Below the pieces are notes generated by a model that was not told the DNA's origin, did no database searches, and was given only the letters and a program-made list of their open reading frames with translations. The position numbers were made by a program, and so were the translations under genes. Below are positions 24,520 through 33,595 of a stretch of 64,000 nucleotides of DNA, in pieces (within the stretch, counting starts at the first letter, position 1; the number at the start of each line of letters is the position of its first letter). Origin of the DNA: Pseudomonas taeanensis MS-3 (GTDB lineage: Bacteria; Pseudomonadota; Gammaproteobacteria; Pseudomonadales; Pseudomonadaceae); assembly GCF_000498575.2 (NCBI RefSeq), contig NZ_AWSQ01000009.1:248001-312000 (forward strand). Direction: 5' to 3'.

Positions 24520-25557
24520 CTAAGGATGGAGCGGCGCGGCCTGGCGCCGACTCTCGCGGAACTCGCCCGGGGTCTGACCGGTCCAGGCCTTGAAGCCGCG
24601 GTGGAAGGAGCGCGACTCGGTGAAGCCGAGGTAGCTGGCGATGTCCTGAATCGCCAGGTCGCTGCGCAGCAGATAGTGTTCGGCGAGCTCCTGGCGCAGT
24701 TCGTCGAGTATCTGTTGGTAGCTGGTGCCGGCCTGCTGCAGATGCCGCTGCAGGGTGCGCACCGTCATGTTGAATTTCTCCGCCACGCGTTCCTTGCGCG
24801 GCAGGCCATCCTTGAGCAACAGGCGCAGGGCGTTCTTCACCCGCAGCGGCAGCGGTTCATCGTCGTCCAACCCAGCCATCAGCGTCAGGGCGTGTTCTTC
24901 CAGGGTGCGCAGCAGATTGGCATCGGCCTGACGCAGCGCCACGCCGAGATACTCCTGTGGCACGATCAGCGCGTTGCAGGGCTGCTCGAAGCGGATCGGG
25001 CAGCCGAACACCGCTTCGTACTCGGCCTCGTCCACTCTGCTCGGTTGCGCATGCTCGAACCACACTTCGCGCGGCGAGCGGTCCATGTCGGCGATCCAAC
25101 GCGCATAGAGCAGCCAGGAGGCCAGCACGTTTTCGACCATGTGGCGGCGGATTTCCGCGGCTTGATGGCGGCACGTCCAGATCAAGTGCACCTGATCGGC
25201 CTGCGCCTCGATCCGGCTCACGCCCATGTCGCCTACCAGCTTTTCGTAGGGCACGATGCGACTCATGGCTTCGCCCAGGGTGGCGCAGTTCATGGTGATA
25301 TAACCGAGCACGCTCCAGGAACCCGGCTGCACGAAGCGGGCGCTATGCAGGCCGAACAGCGGGTCGCCGGAGATCCCCAGCAAATGCTCGAGCAAGCGTT
25401 CGTGGGTTTCGCTGGGGATGCGTTTGCCGTTGTCGCTGAGGTCCTCGCTCTGGATGCCTGCGGCCGCCAGTGCCTGCTCGACATCCAGGCCGAGGTGTTC
25501 GGCGTGGCGCAGGTACTTGAGCAGGGCGGGAACTGAGGTGTAGCCGAGGTTATCCAT
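24520..25557 (-). CDS. AraC-family transcriptional regulator
   Basis: 345 residues. The N-terminal two thirds match the arabinose-binding-like ligand domain of the OruR/ArgR-type AraC subgroup (GLHSARFVQPGSWSVLGYI, LASWLLYARW). The last 85 residues are the double helix-turn-helix with VAEKFNMTVRTLQRHLQQAGTS and IQDIASYLGFTESRSFHRGF. It is transcribed away from the AGPS-like operon with 126 bases between, so it is the likely activator of that operon. The ligand is unknown. Confidence 0.92.
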   Translation of the reverse strand: MDNLGYTSVPALLKYLRHAEHLGLDVEQALAAAGIQSEDLSDNGKRIPSETHERLLEHLLGISGDPLFGLHSARFVQPGSWSVLGYITMNCATLGEAMSRIVPYEKLVGDMGVSRIEAQADQVHLIWTCRHQAAEIRRHMVENVLASWLLYARWIADMDRSPREVWFEHAQPSRVDEAEYEAVFGCPIRFEQPCNALIVPQEYLGVALRQADANLLRTLEEHALTLMAGLDDDEPLPLRVKNALRLLLKDGLPRKERVAEKFNMTVRTLQRHLQQAGTSYQQILDELRQELAEHYLLRSDLAIQDIASYLGFTESRSFHRGFKAWTGQTPGEFRESRRQAAPLHP

Positions 25558-25597
25558 GGCGGGTTCTTATTCTGAGTGGCTTGATTGGCGATAAGGC

Positions 25598-25614
25598 CTG
25601 TCCCGTTTCGACAG
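25598..25614. promoter_or_regulatory. Inverted repeat in the araC/AGPS-like divergent region
   Basis: CTGTC-N7-GACAG is a perfect 5-bp inverted repeat midway between the two divergent starts. It could be an operator for the AraC-type regulator. The outer CTGT and ACAG are nine bases apart rather than eight, so it is not a LexA box. Confidence 0.3.
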
Positions 25615-25683
25615 TGACGCCCGCAAGGGGCTGGCTAGTATAGGCAGTCAATTAGTGTGATCGGAATATCTCGGGAGAGGCAG

Positions 25684-27279
25684 ATGCGACGTTGGAACGG
25701 CTGGGGCGATGAAGCGACCGTGGTAGAACTGCCGGCGCATGGTGCGGCCTTTCTTGCCGAGCGGGTGGGGCCGGGCCAGGTGCTCGCCGATGCCAGCCTC
25801 GAGCAGGTGCTGGCCCAGGTGCCGGCTTCGCGGCTGCCGACCCACGCTTTGTTCACGCTCGACGCCGAGGATCGCGTGCGCCACGCCCGTGGCCAGAGCC
25901 TGCCGGATTGGTTGGCCATGCGCTCCGGCGAGTTCGGGGTGTTTCCCGATGGTGTCGCCTACCCGCAGACCGCCGAACAGATTCGCGAGCTGCTGGCCTG
26001 GGCCAGTGCGCACGACGTGATCCTGATTCCCTACGGCGGCGGCACCTCGGTGGCCGGCCACATCAACCCGCAGCTCAGCAGTCGACCGGTGCTGACCTTG
26101 TCGCTGGAACGCATGAACAAGCTGGTCGAGATCGACGAGGACAGCCTGATCGCCACCTTCGGTCCCGGAGCCAATGGCCCGCAGGTGGAGAGCCAGCTGC
26201 GCGCGCGTGGTTACACCCTTGGCCACTTCCCCCAGTCCTGGGAGCTGTCGACCCTGGGCGGCTGGGTGGCCAGCCGCTCCAGTGGTCAGCAGTCGCTGCG
26301 TTACGGGCGTATCGAGCAGCTGTTCGCCGGCGGCTCGGTGGAGACCTTCGCCGGTACCCTGGAGCTTCCGACCTTCCCGGCTTCCGCCGCCGGCCCGGAC
26401 TTGCGCGAAGTGATGCTCGGCTCGGAGGGGCGCTTCGGCATCATCTCCGAGGTCAAGGTGCGCATCACCCGCCTGGCCGAGCAGGAGCGTTTCTACTCGG
26501 TGTTCCTGCCCAACTGGCAGCAGGCGCTGCTGGGCATTCGCCAGCTGGTGCAGGCGCGGGTGCCGCTGTCCATGCTGCGCCTGTCCAATGCCATCGAAAC
26601 CGAGACCCAGCTGGCCCTGGCCGGTCATCCGCAGCAGATCGCCTGGCTGGAAAAATACCTGGCCCTGCGTGGCGCGGGCGACGGCAAGTGCATGCTGACC
26701 TTCGGCGTCACCGGCAGTCGGGTGCAGAACGCCGCGTCGTTGAAACAGGCGAAGAAGCTCTTGAAAGGCTTTGGCGGGGTGTTCAGCGGCACCCTGCTGG
26801 GCAAGAAGTGGGCGGAGAACCGTTTCCGCTTCCCTTACCTGCGCCACGGTCTGTGGAGTGCCGGCTACGCGGTGGACACCCTGGAGACCGCCACCGACTG
26901 GTGCAACGTCGACAGCCTGCTGAACAAGCTCGAAGCCAGCCTGCGCGATGGCCTGGCCGCCGAGGGCGAGCGGGTGCATGTGTTCACCCACCTGTCCCAC
27001 GTGTACGGCGAGGGCTCGAGCATCTACACCACTTACGTGTTCCGTCCAGGCAACACCTACGATGAAACCCTGGCGCGCTGGCAGCAGCTCAAGCATGTGG
27101 CGTGCCGGACCATCGCCGAGAATCGCGGGACCATCAGCCACCAGCACGGCGTCGGTCGCGACCACGCCCCTTACCTGCCGGTGGAGAAGGGCGCGCTCGG
27201 CATGGCGACGCTCAAGGCCTTGTCCGCGCACTTCGACCCCGATCAGCGCCTGGCCCCTGGCGTGTTGCTCGAACAATGA
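25684..27279 (+). CDS. FAD-binding oxidase related to alkylglycerone-phosphate synthase
   Basis: 531 residues. It shares with eukaryotic alkyl-DHAP synthase the N-terminal WNGWG, the FAD-binding IPYGGGTSVAG loop, GHFPQSWELSTLGGWVASRS, LGSEGRFGIISE, an arginine in SMLRLSNA at the place of a key substrate arginine, and a C-terminal HQHGVG where the eukaryotic enzyme has HHHGVG. The eukaryotic enzyme swaps the acyl group of acyl-DHAP for a fatty alcohol in ether lipid synthesis. The bacterial substrate is unknown, though the next gene makes DHAP-type products. GGAGAGG precedes ATG 25684. Its TGA overlaps the next ATG. Confidence 0.88.
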   Translation: MRRWNGWGDEATVVELPAHGAAFLAERVGPGQVLADASLEQVLAQVPASRLPTHALFTLDAEDRVRHARGQSLPDWLAMRSGEFGVFPDGVAYPQTAEQIRELLAWASAHDVILIPYGGGTSVAGHINPQLSSRPVLTLSLERMNKLVEIDEDSLIATFGPGANGPQVESQLRARGYTLGHFPQSWELSTLGGWVASRSSGQQSLRYGRIEQLFAGGSVETFAGTLELPTFPASAAGPDLREVMLGSEGRFGIISEVKVRITRLAEQERFYSVFLPNWQQALLGIRQLVQARVPLSMLRLSNAIETETQLALAGHPQQIAWLEKYLALRGAGDGKCMLTFGVTGSRVQNAASLKQAKKLLKGFGGVFSGTLLGKKWAENRFRFPYLRHGLWSAGYAVDTLETATDWCNVDSLLNKLEASLRDGLAAEGERVHVFTHLSHVYGEGSSIYTTYVFRPGNTYDETLARWQQLKHVACRTIAENRGTISHQHGVGRDHAPYLPVEKGALGMATLKALSAHFDPDQRLAPGVLLEQ

Positions 27280-28862
27280 GAATGCCGCCCTGGAATGCCG
27301 CCTGGCGCGAACAGGCGCTGCCCGAACTGGCGGCGCGCGACTGGGACCTGATCGTGGTGGGCGGCGGCATCAGTGGCGCCGGAATCCTCCGCGAGGCCGC
27401 GCGGCGCGGCTGGAAGTGTCTGCTGCTGGAACAGCGCGACTTCGCCTGGGGCACCTCCAGTCGCTCGTCGAAGATGGTCCATGGCGGCCTGCGCTATATC
27501 GCCAAGGGCCAGCTCAAACTGACCCGCGACTCGGTGCGTGAGCGCCAGCGCCTGCTGCAGGAGGCGCCAGGGCTGGTCGACCCGCTGAGCTTCCTGATGG
27601 CGCATTACCGCGGCGTTTTTCCCGGACCCAAGGTGTTCGGCGGGCTGTTGGCGGTTTACGACGCCCTGGCCGGCAAGCGCAATCACCTCTATTACCCACT
27701 GCAGCAGTTGCGCTACCTGGCGCCGGGATTGAAGGAGGAGGGGCTACTCGGCGGCACGCGCTTCTTCGATGCGGTCACCGACGACGCCCGGCTGGTCATG
27801 CGCGTGCTCGGTGAGGCGCGCGGCGACGGCGGCGAGGCGCTGAATGGCCTGAAGGTGATCGAGTTGCTGCGTGAGGAGGGGCGGGTGGTGGGCCTGTGGG
27901 TCGAGGACAGTGAAAGCGGTCAGCGCTTCAGCTTGCGCAGTCGGGCCGTGGCGCAAGCCACCGGGGCCTGGGCCGATCGATTGCGGCCCAAGAGCAGCTT
28001 TGAGCGTATCCGTCCGCTGCGTGGCAGCCACCTGCTGCTGCCGGCCTGGCGCCTGCCAGTGGCGCATGCCTTCAGCTTTATGCACGGCGCGGATCGGCGC
28101 CCGGTGTTCGTCTTCCCCTGGGAAGGTGCCACGGTGGTAGGCACCACCGACCTGGATCATTCCGATTCACTGGACCGGGATGCCCGTATCAGCGCCGAAG
28201 AGGTGGGCTATCTGCTGGCCGCCTGTGCCCAACAGTTCCCGGGTGCGCAGATTAGAGCCGGTGACGTGCTATCGACCTGGGCCGGGGTGCGCCCGGTGGT
28301 CAGCGATGGCGCCACCAGCCGCGAGCCCTCGGATGAGAAGCGCGAGCACGCGCTGTGGGTCGAGCCGGGTTGCGTGACCCTGGCCGGCGGCAAGCTGACT
28401 ACCTTCCGCCTGTTAGCCCTGGAAGTGCTGCAGGCCTGCGCCGAATTCGTCGGTCAGCCAGTGGAAGACCGGGGTGCGGCATCTTTCCGGCCCTGTCAGG
28501 CGCCAGCGATGCCGAGCCTCAGCCCCGCCCAGCAGAAACGCCTGGCCGGTCGTCATGGCCGCGAGCTGCCGGGCCTGTTGGCACTGATGGAACAGGTCGG
28601 AAACCAGCGGGTTGCGGCCACCGAGACCCTGTGGGTCGAGGTGGCCTGGGCCGCGCAGAGCGAGCTGGTGCTGCACTTGGATGACTTGCTGCTACGGCGT
28701 ACCCGTCTCGGTCTGCTCGTGGCTGCTGGCGCGCAGGCCGAGCTGCCGCGCATTCGTGCACTGTGCCAGCCACTACTGGGTTGGAACGACGCGCGCTGGG
28801 AGCAGGAAGAACGCGACTACCTGGCACTCTGGCGCAGCTGTTACAGCCTGCCGCAGGACTGA
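27276..28862 (+). CDS. FAD-dependent glycerol-3-phosphate dehydrogenase-like protein
   Basis: 528 residues of the GlpD/DAO family. The N-terminal FAD motif is LIVVGGGISGAGILREAARRG, then the GlpD-type TSSRSSKMVHGGLRYI, the GTTDLDHSD segment, and LAGGKLTTFR before a C-terminal helical domain. GlpD enzymes oxidise glycerol-3-phosphate to dihydroxyacetone phosphate and pass electrons to ubiquinone at the membrane. The start overlaps the AGPS-like stop (ATGA). Because it sits between an AGPS-like enzyme and a sugar kinase, and not with glpFK, it may act on a substituted glycerol phosphate. That is inference. Confidence 0.88.
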   Translation: MRMPPWNAAWREQALPELAARDWDLIVVGGGISGAGILREAARRGWKCLLLEQRDFAWGTSSRSSKMVHGGLRYIAKGQLKLTRDSVRERQRLLQEAPGLVDPLSFLMAHYRGVFPGPKVFGGLLAVYDALAGKRNHLYYPLQQLRYLAPGLKEEGLLGGTRFFDAVTDDARLVMRVLGEARGDGGEALNGLKVIELLREEGRVVGLWVEDSESGQRFSLRSRAVAQATGAWADRLRPKSSFERIRPLRGSHLLLPAWRLPVAHAFSFMHGADRRPVFVFPWEGATVVGTTDLDHSDSLDRDARISAEEVGYLLAACAQQFPGAQIRAGDVLSTWAGVRPVVSDGATSREPSDEKREHALWVEPGCVTLAGGKLTTFRLLALEVLQACAEFVGQPVEDRGAASFRPCQAPAMPSLSPAQQKRLAGRHGRELPGLLALMEQVGNQRVAATETLWVEVAWAAQSELVLHLDDLLLRRTRLGLLVAAGAQAELPRIRALCQPLLGWNDARWEQEERDYLALWRSCYSLPQD

Positions 28863-28898
28863 AGCCCCTGTGCGAAATCAATCAGAAAGGACTGCGAC

Positions 28899-30458
28899 TT
28901 GAGCGAGAAAAGCTACCTGCTGGCCATCGACAACGGCACCCAGAGCGTGCGGGCACTGTTGTTCGATCTGGACGGCAACCTGGTCGGCAAGGGCAAGGTC
29001 GAGCTGCAGGCCTACTACTCCAAGCAGCCGGGCTGGGCCGAGCAGGACCCCGAGTATTACTGGGCCAGTCTGGGTGAGGCGTGCAAGCGGCTGTGGGCCC
29101 AGGTGGACATCGACCGAAGCCTGATTAAGGGGGTGTCGCTGACCACCCAGCGCGGCACCCTGATCAACGTCGATGCCCAGGGCGAGCCGTTGCGTCCGGC
29201 GATTCTCTGGCTGGACCAGCGTCAGGCCGAGGTCCAGGGCAAGATCAAGGGGCCCTGGGGCTGGTTGTTCAAGCTGATCGGTGAAGAAGCCACGGTGGAC
29301 TTCTTTCGCGCCCAGGCCGAGGCCAACTGGATTGCCCAGCAGCAGCCGGAAATCTGGGCGAAGACCGACAAGCTGCTGCTGCTCTCGGGCTTTCTCACCC
29401 ATCGTCTGTGCGGCCGTTTCGTTGACTCGGTGGCCTGTTGCGTGGCCTACCTGCCGTTCGACTACAAGCGCCTGCAGTGGGCCAAACCGGGTGACTGGAA
29501 GTGGCAGTCGATGCCGGTGCGCCGCGAGCAGTTGCCGGAGCTGTACAAGCCGGGTGAGCGGCTCGGCAGCATCTCCGCCGCCGCCAGCCAGCACACCGGG
29601 ATTCCCGAAGGCTTGCCGCTGATCGCCGCCGGTGCCGACAAGGCCTGTGAAGTGCTTGGTGCAGGTGGGGTGGAACCGCAGACGGCGTGCTTGTCCTACG
29701 GCACCACCGCGACCATCAACACCACGCGCAGCCAGTACCTGGAAACCGTGCCGCTGATTCCGCCTTATCCGGCAGCGATTCCCGATCACTACAACACCGA
29801 GGTGATGATCTACCGCGGCTTCTGGATGGTCAGCTGGTTCAAGCAGCAATTTGGCCTGCGCGAGATGCAGCGGGCGGAGGAGCTGGGCGTCGAGCCCGAG
29901 ACGCTATTCGATGAGTTGGTCAATGCCGTGCCGCCCGGCTCCATGGGCTTGATGCTGCAGCCTTACTGGTCGCCGGGGATCCGCGAGCCGGGGCTGGAGG
30001 CCAAGGGCTCGATCATCGGGTTCGGCGATGTGCATACCCGCGCTCATCTCTACCGGGCGATCCTCGAAGGCCTGGCCTATGCCTTGCGCCAGGGCAAGGA
30101 GAAGATCGAGAAGCGCTCGGGTACGCGGATCACGCGTCTGCGGGTGTCCGGGGGCGGCTCGCAGAGCGACGCGGCGATGCAACTCACCGCCGATATCTTC
30201 GGTCTGCCGGCCGAGCGTCCGCACGTCTACGAGACATCCGGCCTGGGCGCGGCCATCGACTGCGCGGTGGGCCTGGGCCTGCACCCCGATTTCCCCAGCG
30301 CGATCGCGGCCATGACCCGTGTCGGCGAGGTGTTCCAGCCCAACCCGCAGGCTCAGCGCATCTATCAACAGCTGTACACCGAGGTCTATCAGCGCATGTA
30401 CCAGCAGCTCAGACCTCTGTACCAGAAAATTCGCCAGATCACCGGTTATCCGGCCTGA
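28899..30458 (+). CDS. FGGY-family carbohydrate/polyol kinase
   Basis: 519 residues in the two-domain FGGY fold. The N-terminal domain has the phosphate-binding LLAIDNGTQSVRALLFDLDG and LWLDQRQ; the C-terminal domain has LSYGTTATINTT, LYRAILEGLAYALRQG and the ATP-binding RLRVSGGGSQSDA. The start is TTG at 28899, supported by AGAAAGG about nine bases upstream and by similarity beginning SEKSYLLAIDNG. It is the third gene of the AraC-linked operon, 36 bases after the dehydrogenase. The substrate is not predictable; glycerol, an alkylglycerol or another polyol are possible. Confidence 0.9.
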   Translation: MSEKSYLLAIDNGTQSVRALLFDLDGNLVGKGKVELQAYYSKQPGWAEQDPEYYWASLGEACKRLWAQVDIDRSLIKGVSLTTQRGTLINVDAQGEPLRPAILWLDQRQAEVQGKIKGPWGWLFKLIGEEATVDFFRAQAEANWIAQQQPEIWAKTDKLLLLSGFLTHRLCGRFVDSVACCVAYLPFDYKRLQWAKPGDWKWQSMPVRREQLPELYKPGERLGSISAAASQHTGIPEGLPLIAAGADKACEVLGAGGVEPQTACLSYGTTATINTTRSQYLETVPLIPPYPAAIPDHYNTEVMIYRGFWMVSWFKQQFGLREMQRAEELGVEPETLFDELVNAVPPGSMGLMLQPYWSPGIREPGLEAKGSIIGFGDVHTRAHLYRAILEGLAYALRQGKEKIEKRSGTRITRLRVSGGGSQSDAAMQLTADIFGLPAERPHVYETSGLGAAIDCAVGLGLHPDFPSAIAAMTRVGEVFQPNPQAQRIYQQLYTEVYQRMYQQLRPLYQKIRQITGYPA

Positions 30459-30477
30459 ACTTTGGCCTGGGCTGCAT

Positions 30478-31176
30478 TCAGGCGATTTCGACCAGGATGA
30501 TTTCGCTGTCCTCAATCGCGCTAACGGTGATCACGGCCTCATCGCGCACCGCCACGCCATCGCGGGCCGCGGCGGTGACGCCGTTGACCGTGAACACGCC
30601 AGTGGCACCGACCAGATAGGCTTTGCGCGTGTGTGACAAGCGGTATTCGGCGCTCTGCCCGGCCTGTAGCGTCGCGGCCGCCAGGCGGGCGTTGACCCGG
30701 ATGGGCAGGGCATCCTGATCTTCCGGGTTGCCGCTGGCCAGGGTGACGAAGGCGCCGGCGCGTTCGCCTTTGGGAAAGGGCTTGGCACCCCAGGCGGGTG
30801 GGGCGCCGAATTGATCCGGGGTGATCCAGATCTGGAAGATCGTGGTGGTTTCATCCTCCAGGTTGTATTCGCTGTGGGCAATACCGCTGCCTGCGCTCAT
30901 CACCTGCACGTCTCCGGCCTCGGTGCGGCCCTGGTTGCCCAAATTGTCCTTATGGGTGATCGCGCCCTGGCGCACATAGGTGATGATCTCCATGTCGCGA
31001 TGCGGATGGGGCGGGAAGCCGGAATGTGGTGCGATTTCGTCATCGTTCCACACCCGGAGCTGGCCCCACTCCATGCGTTCGGGGTTGTAGTATTCGGCGA
31101 AGGAAAAGTGATGGCGGGCATTCAGCCAGCCGTGCTGGGCGCCGCCGAGTTGGGCAAAGGGGCGAACTTCGATCAT
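30478..31176 (-). CDS. Pirin family protein (YhhW-like)
   Basis: 232 residues in two cupin domains. The metal site of the first is visible in PHPHRDMEIITYVRQG and GSGIAHSEYN. Some pirins (YhhW, YhaK) have quercetin 2,3-dioxygenase activity and others are redox sensors; the physiological role is usually unknown. The ATG at 31176 has AGGAC before it, while the longer frame begins in a non-conserved leader. It converges on the kinase operon with 19 bases between stop codons. Confidence 0.9.
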   Translation of the reverse strand: MIEVRPFAQLGGAQHGWLNARHHFSFAEYYNPERMEWGQLRVWNDDEIAPHSGFPPHPHRDMEIITYVRQGAITHKDNLGNQGRTEAGDVQVMSAGSGIAHSEYNLEDETTTIFQIWITPDQFGAPPAWGAKPFPKGERAGAFVTLASGNPEDQDALPIRVNARLAAATLQAGQSAEYRLSHTRKAYLVGATGVFTVNGVTAAARDGVAVRDEAVITVSAIEDSEIILVEIA

Positions 31177-31443
31177 GCAAATGTCCTCATAGGTGGTGCG
31201 ACCCGGCTCGCTTGCCAAGTGTCATCGGTTGCTATGAGAGGATGGTCGCTCAAATTTATTCGTTTAAAAATCGCTAATATTCGAGCGTTAATATCGGTTT
31301 ATTAGATTAAATATGACTGCAGGTCGCGGCTCACTGCATCGCCCAGGGCCGTTCGCCGCTGAACGGTTCAAGCGCTGATGACGCGATGTATGCATCGGCT
31401 CAGGGCTGCGGAACATCGATCACGGGATTACAGGGGAAAGGGA

Positions 31444-32340
31444 ATGCACAAGCGCAAAGCGTTATTGATCCTGCACGGCAAGCAAGCGTTGAATGAAGAA
31501 GTGCGTGCCGCAGTGCTGGCGCGCCGCAATGAAGGCTGGGAGCTGGCGGTGCGCTTGACCTGGGAAGGCGGCGATGCTCGGCGTCTGGTCGGTGAGGCGC
31601 TGCAAGCGGGTTACCCGACACTGATAGCCGGCGGTGGCGACGGCACCCTGCGCGAAGTGGCCGAGGCCATGGCTCTGGCGCAAACCGAAGCCAGCCTGGC
31701 TTTACTGCCTCTGGGTACCGCAAATGACTTCGCCCGCGCGGCCGGGGTGCCACTGACAGCGCTCGAGGCCTTGGCATTACTGGATGTGCCGGCACGGCCG
31801 GTTGACCTGGGAGAAGTCGATGGCCAGTTGTTTCTAAATATGGCTACGGGTGGTTTTGGCTCTAACGTCACCGCCAATACGCCGGATGACCTGAAGCAAG
31901 TGCTGGGCGCCGCCGCATACTTCCTCACGGGCTTGAGTCGTTTTGCCGACGTGCATTCCTCATTCGGTCGCTTCACCGGCCCTGACTTTCTCTGGGAGGG
32001 TGAGTTTCTCGCCTTGGGCATCGGTAACGGTCGCCAGGCAGGCGGTGGGCACCTGCTCTGTCCGCAGGCCAAAGTGGATGACGGCCTGCTGGATATCTGC
32101 ATCGTGCCGGCTGCCCAGGATGTGGTCGGAACCCTGGGCACCTTGCTGTCCGGGGGAATCAACGGCTTGCACAGCGTGTCGCTCAGTGCGCGTTTGCCCT
32201 GGCTGGAAATCGAGGCGCCAGCGGGCCTGGATTTGAATCTGGACGGTGAGCCGATGGAAAGTCGCGAGTTGCGCTTCGCTGCACGCGCGGGCGCATTGCG
32301 CATGCACTTGCCGACCGGTTCGCCGTTACTCACTGATTGA
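31444..32340 (+). CDS. yegS: Lipid kinase YegS-like (diacylglycerol kinase family)
   Basis: 298 residues of the DAGK catalytic fold. The ATP-binding GGGDGTLREVAEAMAL motif lies near residue 60, followed by LPLGTANDFARAAG, NMATGGFGSNVT and DGLLDICIVP, with LNLDGEPM near the end. YegS phosphorylates phosphatidylglycerol in vitro; the cellular role is unclear. The ATG at 31444 sits behind GGGGAAAGG. It is a single-gene unit; cheV follows after 160 bases with its own sigma28-like promoter. Confidence 0.88.
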   Translation: MHKRKALLILHGKQALNEEVRAAVLARRNEGWELAVRLTWEGGDARRLVGEALQAGYPTLIAGGGDGTLREVAEAMALAQTEASLALLPLGTANDFARAAGVPLTALEALALLDVPARPVDLGEVDGQLFLNMATGGFGSNVTANTPDDLKQVLGAAAYFLTGLSRFADVHSSFGRFTGPDFLWEGEFLALGIGNGRQAGGGHLLCPQAKVDDGLLDICIVPAAQDVVGTLGTLLSGGINGLHSVSLSARLPWLEIEAPAGLDLNLDGEPMESRELRFAARAGALRMHLPTGSPLLTD

Positions 32341-32428
32341 TGCGCGCGTTTGATGCTTGGCGCCGGGTTGGTGGCGCTGCTGGTGTGGTGGCACGGGCTC
32401 GGGCATGATGACGCCCCGTCATAATGGC

Positions 32429-32455
32429 TTTAGCGGCGCGTTTTTCGGCCGATAC
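32429..32455 (+). promoter_or_regulatory. Sigma28 (FliA)-like promoter of the second cheV
   Basis: TTTA (32429-32432), 15 bases, then GCCGATAC (32448-32455), which matches the -10 consensus GCCGATAA at 7 of 8. The gene begins 45 bases downstream and is a chemotaxis gene, which fits the sigma factor. Confidence 0.55.
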
Positions 32456-32499
32456 GCTGGCAAGACTAGACTCGACCCCACAGGCAACAGGAGCGCGCA

Positions 32500-33435
32500 A
32501 TGGCGGGCATTCTCGACTCAGTAGATCAACGTACCCAGCTGGTGGGCGAGAACCGCCTGGAAATCCTGATGTTTCGCCTGACCGGGCGGCAGCTGTTCGC
32601 GATCAATGTGTTCAAGGTGCAGGAAGTCCTGCAAATGCCCAAGTTGACCTTGATGCCGCATCGCCATCGCTTCGTCTGTGGGGTGGTGACCCTGCGGGGG
32701 CAAACCTTGCCGGTAATCGATCTGTCGCAGGCTATCGGTATGCGCCCGCAGGTACCGAATGAGCACAGCACCATCATCGTCACCGAGTACAACCGCTCGG
32801 TGCAGGCTTTCCTGGTCGGTGGTGTCGAGCGCATTCTCAACCTGAACTGGGAGGCGATCCTGCCACCACCTGGCGGCGCCGGTCGCCAGCATTACCTCAC
32901 GGCCATCAGCAAGGTCGAGGACCATATCGTGGAAATTATCGATGTGGAGAAAGTGCTGGCGGAAATCACCCCGATGAGCACCAAGGTGTCTGCGGAGAAA
33001 CTGGCAGATCCACTGTTGGAGCATGCCCGGGGCCGTGAAGTGCTACTGGTGGATGATTCCAGTGTGGCGATGGCTCAACTCAAGAGCACCATGGCTCAAT
33101 TGGATATCCACTCCCATTCGGCCAGTGATGGCCTGCGTGCGTTGAAACAGCTGAAGAGCTGGGCCGATGAAGGGCTGGATATGCAGGACAAGTTGCTGAT
33201 GGTGATCACCGATGCGGAAATGCCGGAAATGGATGGCTATCGCTTGACCACCGAGATCCGCAACGACCCCCGGCTCAAGGATCTGTACGTGGTGCTGCAC
33301 ACCTCGCTGTCCGGCAGCTTCAACGAAGCCATGGTGAAGAAGGTCGGCTGCGATAACTTCCTCTCGAAGTTCCAGCCGGACAAACTGGTCGACGTGATCT
33401 GCGAGCGCTTGCAGCTCGACCAGCCCAACGTCTAG
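32500..33435 (+). CDS. cheV: Chemotaxis coupling protein CheV, second paralogue
   Basis: 311 residues with an N-terminal CheW domain (LFAINVFKVQEVLQMPKLT, CGVVTLRGQTLPVIDLSQAIG) and a C-terminal receiver (VLLVDDSSVAMAQ, phosphoacceptor Asp in ITDAEMPEMDGYRL, LHTSLSGSF, LSKFQPD). It shares domain order, length and many motifs with the CheV at 19756-20640, so the two are paralogues. An AGGAGC ribosome site precedes the ATG. Confidence 0.94.
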   Translation: MAGILDSVDQRTQLVGENRLEILMFRLTGRQLFAINVFKVQEVLQMPKLTLMPHRHRFVCGVVTLRGQTLPVIDLSQAIGMRPQVPNEHSTIIVTEYNRSVQAFLVGGVERILNLNWEAILPPPGGAGRQHYLTAISKVEDHIVEIIDVEKVLAEITPMSTKVSAEKLADPLLEHARGREVLLVDDSSVAMAQLKSTMAQLDIHSHSASDGLRALKQLKSWADEGLDMQDKLLMVITDAEMPEMDGYRLTTEIRNDPRLKDLYVVLHTSLSGSFNEAMVKKVGCDNFLSKFQPDKLVDVICERLQLDQPNV

Positions 33436-33595
33436 GGGACTGCCGGACTTAACGCTGCCCTACTGCGGAACAACCGGATTTGCCCATTTTTGCCGCTCTT
33501 TCTCGTTAAATAGCCCACTATTAGCCTCGAAAGTTCGGCAAAACTGGCTCAAGCTGGACGTCCCTCGCTAACGGACGGTCAAGTCCGACAGGCTC

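Noticed and set aside
25598..25614. Possible LexA box CTGT...ACAG
   Set aside because: The half-sites are nine bases apart instead of eight and the centre is GC-rich, so it does not fit the consensus.
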